A DNA stretch of 64,000 bases from Phycisphaerae bacterium (GTDB lineage Bacteria; Planctomycetota; Phycisphaerae; Phycisphaerales; UBA1924), in NCBI GenBank assembly GCA_030432905.1, contig JAUILU010000002.1, positions 448,084 through 512,083 on the forward strand. Reading direction: 5' to 3'. Each line of letters begins with the position of its first letter. Position 1 is the first letter of the stretch. This document shows positions 43,144 to 50,181 of this stretch, piece by piece. The translations under genes and the position numbers were made by a program. The notes under the pieces are model-generated. The model was not told the DNA's origin and made no database searches. It saw only the letters and a list, made by a program, of their open reading frames with translations.

Positions 43144-43821
43144 TTACGAGCGGTCGATCTCTTCGTTGTTCTGTTCGCGCTCGGCCTTGGCCAGCGATGT
43201 AAACGCTGCAAACCCGAATGGCTGGTCCGTTTCGCTGTTCTTGCCCCCGGCCATCAATTGCATCTGCATCTCCGCCTCGCGTTGGAGCTGCTGGACGAGC
43301 CTTGGCGAGAGCGAGTGGAAGCCGCGGATCTCGGACAGGGGCAGGGTGTAGACCTCGCCGGGCGGGGTGCTGATCTGGAAAACGCTGCATTCGACGGCGG
43401 TCGCCAGCGAACGGGCGTCGGCGTTGTTGGTGACGCCGCAGGCAAAGAGCGGGTGAACCTCGGCGATCGGGATGCGTGTGCCCAGGGTCGTGATAACCGC
43501 GAGCCTGCCGTCGAAGAGGTTCTCGTGGGGCTCGTCGCCTTCCTCTTCCTGGTCGTCGCTCTCCACAACTGGGTTGTTGACGATCTGGCCGGAGGGGGTG
43601 TCGATGATGATAGTGCCGGGCGTCATCTTCTCGGCGGACTTCCGGGCCTCGATCTGCATGCTCATGATCGAGAGCGAGGTCAGCATCTCGCGGATGACGT
43701 TCTGCCAGAACAGCTCGCGCAGGTCGCCCACGGGCTGGCGGTGGTTGGCGGGCACCGCGCCGTTGGCGGCGACCGCTGGTGCTGTGTCCGGGGTTCTGCT
43801 GTCGTCTGGGGTCGGCTGCAT
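43144..43821 (-). CDS. Conserved-looking protein of unknown function
   Basis: 225 aa, no signal peptide and no membrane helix. An N-terminal Pro/Ala-rich tail (residues 1-30) leads to a helix (RELFWQNVIREMLTSLSIMS) and a beta-rich core (GTIIIDTPSGQIV, RLAVITTLGTRIPIAEVHPL, GEVYTLPLSEIRGFHSLS), followed by a C-terminal helix (PRLVQQLQREAEMQMQLMA) and a hydrophilic end. An acidic loop (ESDDQEEEGDE) splits the core. No family was recognised. It sits 64 bases upstream of the radical SAM gene and is divergent from the STAS pair. Confidence 0.6.
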   Translation of the reverse strand: MQPTPDDSRTPDTAPAVAANGAVPANHRQPVGDLRELFWQNVIREMLTSLSIMSMQIEARKSAEKMTPGTIIIDTPSGQIVNNPVVESDDQEEEGDEPHENLFDGRLAVITTLGTRIPIAEVHPLFACGVTNNADARSLATAVECSVFQISTPPGEVYTLPLSEIRGFHSLSPRLVQQLQREAEMQMQLMAGGKNSETDQPFGFAAFTSLAKAEREQNNEEIDRS

Positions 43822-43982
43822 CGCCGGATTCTAGGGCGAAGCACCGACCCAGAACGCGGCGCGGACCTACCCAAACCGCACAGTCGGCACGGTTTCAAGC
43901 GCTCGCCTCATCGGAACGACCCGGACCGGCAAGCGGGGCACCGGCTAGGCCGATAGGAGGCGTGACCAGTGGAGCTATTTGC

Positions 43983-44285
43983 ATGACGACTTCTCAGCAC
44001 ACCTTCGACCAAGTCCGCTCGATCCTCGGGCGTCTTGACCGTTCCATCGACCAGGCACGCGAGAAGCGTCTGCACGGCGACGAAGAGCCGGCAGCGACCG
44101 AAACAGCCGCGCCCGCAGGCCGGACCGAGCCCTCGGCTCCGCCGCCGCCCGCCGTCGGCCCCGCTCGCGCCACCCCGGCCCGCGCACCAAGCCCGTTCGG
44201 GCGCGCCAAGCCGCTGCGCAAGACACAAGACGATTCCCCGCTGGAACGTTGGTCTGACCGGGGCGCTCCCGGCAAAGACAGCTGA
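43983..44285 (+). CDS. Small Pro/Ala-rich protein of unknown function
   Basis: 100 aa. The N-terminal helix (FDQVRSILGRLDRSIDQARE) is followed by a disordered Pro/Ala-rich segment (APPPPAVGPARATPARAP) and a basic-acidic end. No family was recognised. It lies 24 bases before the STAS gene on the same strand and may be a partner of it. The ATG at 43983 is used because upstream frame extensions are arginine-rich and look non-coding. Confidence 0.5.
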   Translation: MTTSQHTFDQVRSILGRLDRSIDQAREKRLHGDEEPAATETAAPAGRTEPSAPPPPAVGPARATPARAPSPFGRAKPLRKTQDDSPLERWSDRGAPGKDS

Positions 44286-44309
44286 TTCACCCACCTGAGG
44301 TAACACATC

Positions 44310-44786
44310 ATGTTCGACAAGCTGATGGGCATGTGGCGGGGGCAAAGCCACGACCAACAGCGGCCACGCACGGCTCCCGGTGCCGCTGGGGCGAAGTTCC
44401 CAAGCACGCCGGTCCCGCCAAGGGTGCGACCCGAGATGGCAAACTTCGACGTGGTTGACGGCGTCCTCGTCACGACCGTCCTCCAACCAAGACTCGTAGG
44501 ACAAGACGCGGCCGATCTCGTCGAGACCGTTCTCGCCGAGGTCGATCACGACGGGCTCGTCACGAACGTCATCGTGGACCTCGAGAACATCGAGTTCATG
44601 GACTCGACGGCGCTTGGCATGCTCGTCTTCCTCAACAACCGCCTCCAGATCATCGATGGCAGGCTCGTCATCGTGAACGCCGCGGCGACCCTGGAGCAGA
44701 TGTTCAAGATCACCCAGCTCGACAAGATGCTCCCCGTGTGCCGGGACGTCATGAAGGCCGTGGGCATCGTCAACCGGGCAGCCTGA
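44310..44786 (+). CDS. STAS domain anti-sigma-factor antagonist-like protein
   Basis: 158 aa. The C-terminal STAS domain (about residues 47-155) has IVDLENIEFMDSTALGMLVF, where Ser99 is at the phosphorylation site of SpoIIAA-like proteins, and INAAATLEQMF-like VNAAATLEQMFKITQLDKML. A tail of about 45 residues with Pro and Arg precedes it. Such proteins bind anti-sigma kinases and are switched by Ser phosphorylation. No kinase or sigma factor is beside it, so its partner lies elsewhere. Confidence 0.88.
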   Translation: MFDKLMGMWRGQSHDQQRPRTAPGAAGAKFPSTPVPPRVRPEMANFDVVDGVLVTTVLQPRLVGQDAADLVETVLAEVDHDGLVTNVIVDLENIEFMDSTALGMLVFLNNRLQIIDGRLVIVNAAATLEQMFKITQLDKMLPVCRDVMKAVGIVNRAA

Positions 44787-44846
44787 ATCCCTGGCTGTGC
44801 CCGCCCTTGTCCTTGCCCCCCGGCGTGCGAACAATCCACGGACTGC

Positions 44847-44920
44847 TGGGGCAATGGTGTAATCGGTAGCACGACAGATTCTGATTCTGTTAGTTGGGGT
44901 TCAAGTCCCTATTGCCCTAT
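44847..44920 (+). tRNA. tRNA-Gln (CTG anticodon)
   Basis: The cloverleaf folds: acceptor TGGGGCA / TGCCCTA with one G-U pair, D arm with GGTGTAATCGGTAGCAC, anticodon stem ACAGA / TCTGT around loop TTCTGAT (anticodon CTG, reading CAG), and the T loop TTCAAGT. The 3' CCA is not encoded. A terminator follows. Confidence 0.9.
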
Positions 44921-44928
44921 TTCAAACG

Positions 44929-44965
44929 AGCCCGCTTCCTGACGGAGGCGGGCTTTCTCGTTTTT
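44929..44965. terminator. Terminator shared by tRNA-Gln and the ABC transporter gene
   Basis: An 11-bp stem AGCCCGCTTCC / GGAGGCGGGCT (one G-U) with a 4-base loop is followed by TTCTCGTTTTT on the plus strand. On the minus strand it is preceded by A-rich sequence, so it can serve the convergent gene too. Confidence 0.85.
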
Positions 44966-44981
44966 GATCTCGCGGGCAGGG

Positions 44982-47000
44982 TCAGTCGAGCAGATCGACC
45001 GTGTGCGCCGAGTCGGGGTCGAGCTGCATCTTCAGGTACGCGGCGTACAGCCCGTCGTTCTCGAGCAGCTCGTCGTGCGTGCCGATCTCGATCAGTCGGC
45101 CCTTCTCTAGCACCGCGATCTTGTCGGCGTGCCGGATCGTCGAGAGCCGGTGCGCGATCACGATGCTCGTGCGGTCCTTCATCAGCTCCGCGAGCGAGCG
45201 CTGGATCAGCGCCTCGGAGCGCGAGTCGAGGTTGCTGGTCGCCTCATCGAGAATCAGCAGCACCGGGTCGGCAAGGATCGCTCTTGCGATGGCGAGCCTC
45301 TGCTTCTGCCCGCCCGAGAGGCGCACGCCCCTTTCGCCGATGAGCGTGCCGTAGCCCTTGTCCATCTCGCTGATGAACTCGTGCGCGTTGGCGAGCGTCG
45401 CGGCTCTGGTGATCTCGTCCTCGCTCGCGTCGCGGTTGGCGTACGCGATGTTCTCGGCGATCGTGCCGTCGAAGAGGAACACGTCCTGCTCGACGATGCC
45501 CAGGATGCTGCGGTAGCTGTCGACGCCGATCCCGTTGAGTGGTTTGCCGTCGAAACGGATCACGCCTTCCGTCGGGTCGTAGAAGCGCGCGACGAGGTTG
45601 CAGAGCGTCGTCTTGCCCGCGCCCGAGGGGCCGACCAGCGCGAGCGTCTCGCCCGGCTCGATCGTGAGCGACAGGTCGCGGATGACAAGCGTGGGCTCCT
45701 CATCGGACTGCTTCTCCGCGTTGTCGGATCGGGCTTTGGGGTAGGCGAACGAGATGCTGTCGATCTCGATGTGGCCCCGCGCGTACGCGCGGTCGAGGTG
45801 TTCGCCCTCGCGCTTGCCGCCGAACTCGAGAGGTTCTGCGAGCAGGTCGAGCGTTTTGTCGAGCGCCGAGAGGTTGTTCTGAACCGTCGTGGCGCTGGAG
45901 GCGAGCGCTTCGAGCGGGCCGAGCAGCATCACGACGTAGGTGACGAACATGATGACATCGCCGGGCGTGAGCTTGCCCGAGATGACCTGCGACCCGCCGT
46001 AGACCAGCACGCCCGTCGAAGCGACGGGGATCATGAGCGCCCATGCGATCTCGATGCTGCGCGACCACCACCAGGCCATGATCTCTTTGCGGACCATGAA
46101 GTGGTTGGCGCTGACGAAGCGTTGGCCCTCGCCGCGCCAGCGCGAGAAACCCCGGACGATGCGCATGCCGCCGAAGACTTCGGTGGAGTGGCCGTCGATG
46201 CTCGTGCGCGAGACGCGGATGTCTCGGTAGATGGGCCTGATGCGTCCGATCCACGTGCGGTGCGTGATCCAGATCGCGGGGATCATCAGCAGCGACCCGA
46301 CGAGCAGCTTCCAGTCAACGAAGGCGAGGATGCCGAGTGTGACCGCGATCTGCGTGACCGCGCGCCAGGGGTTGTAGACGAGGCTGAAGACGAGCTCGCC
46401 GACGCCGCCCGCGTCCTCGCGGAGGATGGATGCGATGCCGCCCGACTTGAGCGCCTGCACGCGTTCGAGCGGGAGCCTGACCGCGTGATCGAAGAGCGTT
46501 CGGCGGAACGAGACCTGGAGTCTCTTGGTGATGCGCGTCGCCTGCCAGCGTCCCCACATCGCGATAATGACCGAGGCGGCGGTGAGCGTGATCATGCCCA
46601 GCCCGATCATCCAGAGCATCGCCATCCGGTCGGCGGTGCCGTCTTCGTTGGTGGGGATGGTGATGTACTCGGCCAGCGCCTGCGGCCCGGGCTCGTCGGC
46701 CCAGACATAGTCCATCACGAGCTTGGTCGAAACGGGCAAGACCATCCCGATGACTGTCGAGACGCTGAGTGTGACCAGCGCCATCGCGAGCTTGCTGTGG
46801 TGCCCCTTGCTGAGTTTCCAGAAAGCGCCAAGGACTTCCTTGATGGAGCGTGTGCGCTGGCGTTTGGGGCTCTGTTCCGGATTGCTCGATTCGAGCGCGG
46901 AGTCGTCGCCGCTCTTTGAGCGTTGGGCGCGCTTGGCTTTGTAGACGGCAAACCGCCGGCCGCTTGCTTTGCCGGGCTGTGTGTCGTGGCTTTCGCTCAT
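44982..47000 (-). CDS. ABC exporter, fused permease-ATPase (MsbA/LmrA-type)
   Basis: 672 aa half-transporter. An N-terminal tail of about 60 basic residues is followed by six membrane helices (about 70-370) and a nucleotide-binding domain with Walker A LVGPSGAGKTTLCNL, signature LSGGQKQR, Walker B LILDEATSNLD, and the H-loop in VIAHRLSTIRHAD. Such proteins export lipids, drugs or peptides as homodimers. The extended cytoplasmic N-terminus (QPGKASGRRFAVYKAKRAQR) is unusual. Substrate unknown. It is divergent from the DAACS gene and ends at the terminator next to tRNA-Gln. Confidence 0.93.
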   Translation of the reverse strand: MSESHDTQPGKASGRRFAVYKAKRAQRSKSGDDSALESSNPEQSPKRQRTRSIKEVLGAFWKLSKGHHSKLAMALVTLSVSTVIGMVLPVSTKLVMDYVWADEPGPQALAEYITIPTNEDGTADRMAMLWMIGLGMITLTAASVIIAMWGRWQATRITKRLQVSFRRTLFDHAVRLPLERVQALKSGGIASILREDAGGVGELVFSLVYNPWRAVTQIAVTLGILAFVDWKLLVGSLLMIPAIWITHRTWIGRIRPIYRDIRVSRTSIDGHSTEVFGGMRIVRGFSRWRGEGQRFVSANHFMVRKEIMAWWWSRSIEIAWALMIPVASTGVLVYGGSQVISGKLTPGDVIMFVTYVVMLLGPLEALASSATTVQNNLSALDKTLDLLAEPLEFGGKREGEHLDRAYARGHIEIDSISFAYPKARSDNAEKQSDEEPTLVIRDLSLTIEPGETLALVGPSGAGKTTLCNLVARFYDPTEGVIRFDGKPLNGIGVDSYRSILGIVEQDVFLFDGTIAENIAYANRDASEDEITRAATLANAHEFISEMDKGYGTLIGERGVRLSGGQKQRLAIARAILADPVLLILDEATSNLDSRSEALIQRSLAELMKDRTSIVIAHRLSTIRHADKIAVLEKGRLIEIGTHDELLENDGLYAAYLKMQLDPDSAHTVDLLD

Positions 47001-47073
47001 GGCGTGTGGATGCTAGGCTCACGCCTGAGGATCACTCGATCCAGACGGGAAGGTCGGTAGAAAGGGCCCCAGT

Positions 47074-48522
47074 ATGTCGATGTTTGAGAGCCGGGTTGCG
47101 CTGCATTGGAGGATTCTGGCAGGTCTTTTGCTCGGAATTGTGGCGGGTCTGCTGATCAACGCGTTCTGGACGGACGAGACCTGGGCCTCGATGGGTGTCT
47201 TCAACATCGAGGCGTTCCTCGGCAGCGGCGAGGCAACGCTCAAAGGCAACGCGGCGGGCGGTGCGAACGAGTACGCCGACTTCACCGCCAAGGCCGCCCG
47301 GTTTGTCCGCCACGCCAACGAGTTCGTCGGCGACCTCTTCATGCTCGGGCTCAAGTTCATCGCGGTGCCGATCGTGCTGTTCAGCCTCGCGGCGGGTGTG
47401 GCGAGTCTCAACGACACCGCCAAGCTGGGGCGCATCGGCGGCAAGACGATCCTGACGTATCTCATCACCACCGCCGTTGCCATCAGCATCGGATTGTTGG
47501 CCGCCAACATCGTCAAGCCGGGCAAGTACGTGCCCGAAGAAACACGCACAAAACTCGAAGCGCAGTACAAGGCGAGCGCGGACGAAAAGGTCTCCGGCGC
47601 CAACGAGCAGCGCGCACGCACGACGTGGGACATCGCGCTGGACATCTTCCCGAGCAACCCGTTCAAGTCGATGGCGGAGGGCAAAACGCTGCAGGTCGTG
47701 GTCGTCGGCCTGCTCGTCGGCATGGCGCTCACGCTCATGCCGACGAAAGAGTCGGACCCGCTTGTTCAGTGGTTCCAGGGCATGACCAACGTCGTCATTA
47801 AGATCGTGGAGCTGATCCTGATCTTTGCGCCAATCGCGGTCTTTGCGCTGATCGTCAAGGTCGTCGCGGACCTCGGCATGGAAGTGCTCGGCTCGCTCGT
47901 TGTCTACTGCCTCACTGTTGTCGGCGGACTCGCGATCATGATGTTCGTGGTCTACCCGCTGGTCGTGCGCCTGATGACACCGATCACCTACGGCCGATTC
48001 TTCAAGGCCATCAGCCCGGCGCAGCTTCTTGCGTTCAGCTCAGCAAGCTCGGGCGCGACCATGCCCGTCACGATGGAGTGCGTCGAGAAACGCCTGGGCG
48101 TATCAGAAGATGTGACGAGCTTTGTGATCCCCGTCGGTGCGACGATCAACATGGACGGCACGGCGCTCTATCAAGGTGTCGCCGCGGTGTTCATCGCGCA
48201 GATGTTCAACATGGATCTCTCGATCGTTCAGCAGCTGACGATCGTGCTGACCGCGACGCTCGCGTCGATCGGGACCGCCGCGGTTCCGGGCGTCGGCATC
48301 GTGATGCTCGTGATCGTGCTCGAAGCCGTGAAGATTCCCATCGAGGGCATCGCGGTGATTCTGGGTGTTGACCGCGTGCTGGATATGTGCCGAACGTCGT
48401 GCAACGTCACCGGCGACTGCATGGTGGCCGCGATCGTCGGTTCGAGCGAGAAGGAACTCAAGACACCCGAGGAGCTCGCCGTCGCGATGGCCAAGCCTCT
48501 CGATGAGCACCCGCCGCTCTAG
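47074..48522 (+). CDS. Dicarboxylate/amino acid:cation symporter (DAACS)
   Basis: 482 aa, GltP/DctA-like elevator transporter with eight membrane helices and two re-entrant hairpins. SSASSGATMPVTM (HP1) and VPVGATINMDGTALYQG-like VGATINMDGTALYQ (TM7, NMDGT motif) are the substrate/cation site, and RTSCNVTGDC lies in TM8. The usual substrates are glutamate, aspartate or C4-dicarboxylates, with Na+ or H+. A longer hydrophilic loop after TM3 (about residues 150-190) is seen. The stop overlaps that of the ferritin-like gene (CTAG). Confidence 0.94.
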   Translation: MSMFESRVALHWRILAGLLLGIVAGLLINAFWTDETWASMGVFNIEAFLGSGEATLKGNAAGGANEYADFTAKAARFVRHANEFVGDLFMLGLKFIAVPIVLFSLAAGVASLNDTAKLGRIGGKTILTYLITTAVAISIGLLAANIVKPGKYVPEETRTKLEAQYKASADEKVSGANEQRARTTWDIALDIFPSNPFKSMAEGKTLQVVVVGLLVGMALTLMPTKESDPLVQWFQGMTNVVIKIVELILIFAPIAVFALIVKVVADLGMEVLGSLVVYCLTVVGGLAIMMFVVYPLVVRLMTPITYGRFFKAISPAQLLAFSSASSGATMPVTMECVEKRLGVSEDVTSFVIPVGATINMDGTALYQGVAAVFIAQMFNMDLSIVQQLTIVLTATLASIGTAAVPGVGIVMLVIVLEAVKIPIEGIAVILGVDRVLDMCRTSCNVTGDCMVAAIVGSSEKELKTPEELAVAMAKPLDEHPPL

Positions 48523-48953
48523 TCGTCCCATCGGCGGAGGATCCGCGCGGTCTCGTCGCGGTGCTCGCTCTCGTCGCGCGCCATGTCTTCGAGCTGGACC
48601 TGCAGACCCTTCATGCCCAGTGACTCGGCCTGCGCTGCGCGCTCGGCGTAGCGATCGTGCGCGCTGGTCTCGGCTTCGAGGATCGCGTTGAGCATCTCTT
48701 TTGCGGTCGTGGCCTCTGGGACAGGCTTGGGTGTGGTGGTCGGCTCGCCGCCGAGCGCGACGATCTTGCCCGCGAGGTACTGCGCGTGCCCGGTCTCGTC
48801 GGGGACCTCGGCTTCAAAGAACGCCTTGAGTTCGGGACGCGAGGGGCCGCTGACCTTGGCCGCGTACGTGAGGTACTGGAGCACCGCGCTGTACTCGTGG
48901 GCCAGGTCGTTGTTGAGTTCCTCGATGAACCGTTCCTTGGTGATGTCAGGCAT
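48519..48953 (-). CDS. Ferritin-like iron-binding protein
   Basis: 144 aa four-helix bundle. Carboxylate/His ligand positions are visible in NNDLAHEYSAVLQYLT, PDETGHAQYLAGKI, EAETSAHDRYAERA and ARDESEHRDETARI, the ExxH repeats of bacterioferritin/ferritin-like oxidases. It may store iron or consume peroxide. The ATG has AAGGAG upstream. A PerR-like operator, closely matching that of katA, starts 11 bases before the ATG and overlaps the expected ribosome site and promoter. A terminator separates it from the heme oxygenase gene. Confidence 0.85.
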   Translation of the reverse strand: MPDITKERFIEELNNDLAHEYSAVLQYLTYAAKVSGPSRPELKAFFEAEVPDETGHAQYLAGKIVALGGEPTTTPKPVPEATTAKEMLNAILEAETSAHDRYAERAAQAESLGMKGLQVQLEDMARDESEHRDETARILRRWDD

Positions 48954-48963
48954 GGCAGGCTCC

Positions 48964-48991
48964 TTAGATTAGAATTGTTCTAAACAATAGC
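48964..48991 (-). promoter_or_regulatory. PerR-like operator of the ferritin-like gene
   Basis: The plus strand reads TTAGATTAGAAT then TGTTCTAAACAA and TAGC. A 15-base element with arms TTAGAA / TTCTAA (3-base spacer on the minus strand) is a good Fur-family box. The first 12 bases are identical to the site upstream of katA at 7997. It ends 11 bases before the start codon, so binding would block initiation of transcription or translation. Confidence 0.65.
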
Positions 48992-49022
48992 GGGTTCACG
49001 GATCCCTTTCTACCTAATAGAA

Positions 49023-49049
49023 AAGAACGCAGCAGGTCGCCGCGTTCTT
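49023..49049 (-). terminator. Terminator of the heme oxygenase gene
   Basis: An 8-bp stem AAGAACGC / GCGTTCTT with an 11-base loop; on the minus strand it is followed by a T-rich TTTTCTATTAG-like run. It ends the heme oxygenase transcript before the ferritin-like gene's operator. Confidence 0.7.
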
Positions 49050-49077
49050 CGGGTTCGATTCAGTTGGAGCGGAAGAT

Positions 49078-49713
49078 TCAGGCCGTCGCGGCGGCGAGGT
49101 CCTCGTGGATCGCCATCACGCGCTCGAACATGACCCGGCCCGACTGGACCATGTGCTCTTTTTCTTCCGGGGTGAAGGGCTGGGCGTCGAGTGTGACCTT
49201 GAACTTCTCCCAGAGCGCCCGCTGGTTCTTGCCATAGGGGTCCATGGAGCGGAGGCCTTCGTCTCCCTCGACACCCCAGGCGGCGCGGAGCTTCTTGGCG
49301 ACGTAGTGGTTGCCGTTGTTGGCGCCCTCGCGAACGTAGTGCAGGCCCAGCAGTGTGAGCGGGTTGGCGTTGGAGGCTTCTTCGATCGTGTCGCACATCG
49401 CGCGGACGCCGGGGGTCGGCTCGCAGTCTGCGGGCAGGCCGAAGTGGGCCAGGTCGGCGTCGAAGTAGGAGCCCTGGAGCTGGACATCCTCGACCAGAGC
49501 CTTGAGATAGGGGTTCGCGTCGCGGTGCTTCAGGATGGCCTGATCCAGAGCTTTGTTCCAGATGGCGTCTTGCTGGAGCATGAGGCCGTATTCCTCGGTG
49601 GTCATCTCGCCGCTGACCATCCGGGTTGGGACCTTGGCGTGCTCTGCCTTGTCGTGCAGATCGGCGCAGCCCTCTTTCATCATCTGGCTCATGGGACGGT
49701 CTTCGGTGCTCAT
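49078..49713 (-). CDS. Heme oxygenase (biliverdin-producing)
   Basis: 211 aa all-helical heme oxygenase-like protein. ADLHDKAEHAKVPTRMVSGE holds the candidate proximal heme-ligand His (about residue 20), followed by TEEYGLMLQQ. The distal helix is GLHYVREGANNGNHYVAKKL, matching the YVLEGSTLGG region of HO proteins. It would release iron, CO and biliverdin from heme. The ATG at 49713 has AAAGGAG six bases upstream. A Fur-like box lies 73-91 bases upstream, fitting iron-starvation induction. No heme uptake genes are in the window. Confidence 0.82.
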   Translation of the reverse strand: MSTEDRPMSQMMKEGCADLHDKAEHAKVPTRMVSGEMTTEEYGLMLQQDAIWNKALDQAILKHRDANPYLKALVEDVQLQGSYFDADLAHFGLPADCEPTPGVRAMCDTIEEASNANPLTLLGLHYVREGANNGNHYVAKKLRAAWGVEGDEGLRSMDPYGKNQRALWEKFKVTLDAQPFTPEEKEHMVQSGRVMFERVMAIHEDLAAATA

Positions 49714-50181
49714 CGTGACTCCTTTGGTGTTGAGGTCAGGGGATGATCGCATCGAGGTGGTGCCCGTCAAGGGTGCGAGGGGATAATTGAGACAGATTCT
49801 CAATCGTGCGTGCGGCGCGGTGAGGGGATTGAGTAGTGAATAGACCTGCCCCGGATTCGGGAGTTAAACGACAGATTCCCGCGCAAAGAATGCGAGTTAC
49901 AGATATTCCCCGATTGCCAGCCAGAACTTAGCAGGTATGCTCCTCTCCAACCGTCTGCGTCGCCGATCGCCAGATCCGCATACGTGAGCAGGCTGGCCGC
50001 ACCGGACGCGGCCGAGACAGGCAAGTCCGCACGAAGCGGATGAACGGGGGGAGTCGGCTCAGCGATGGGCGGGTTCCTTGCCTGTAAAGCAATGAAACAT
50101 GATAAACCAGTCGGCCCAAACTGGTCGGCACGCGCTTGGCGGAGTCCTTGCGTGCGATACGTCTCAGGGAGGACGGAAAAC
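49714..50181. other. Divergent intergenic region between heme oxygenase and the beta-helix gene
   Basis: 468 bases with no credible gene. It contains the Fur-like box at 49786-49804. The rest (49805-50160) carries no recognised element, apart from short GC-rich inverted repeats near 50010-50050. A frame open from 50065 continues into the beta-helix gene, but lacks a ribosome site before 50182. Confidence 0.45.
49786..49804 (-). promoter_or_regulatory. Fur-like box upstream of the heme oxygenase gene
   Basis: A 19-base perfect-arm palindrome ATTGAGA-n5-TCTCAAT (spacer CAGAT) resembles the TGAGAATnATTCTCA Fur boxes of many Gram-negative bacteria. It starts 73 bases before the ATG. It differs from the TTAGAA-type box of katA and the ferritin-like gene. 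Confidence 0.65.

Noticed and set aside
45129..46919. 596-codon plus-strand frame opposite the ABC exporter
   Set aside because: Antisense shadow with typical Arg/Asp/Val bias; the minus strand has intact Walker A, signature and Walker B motifs.
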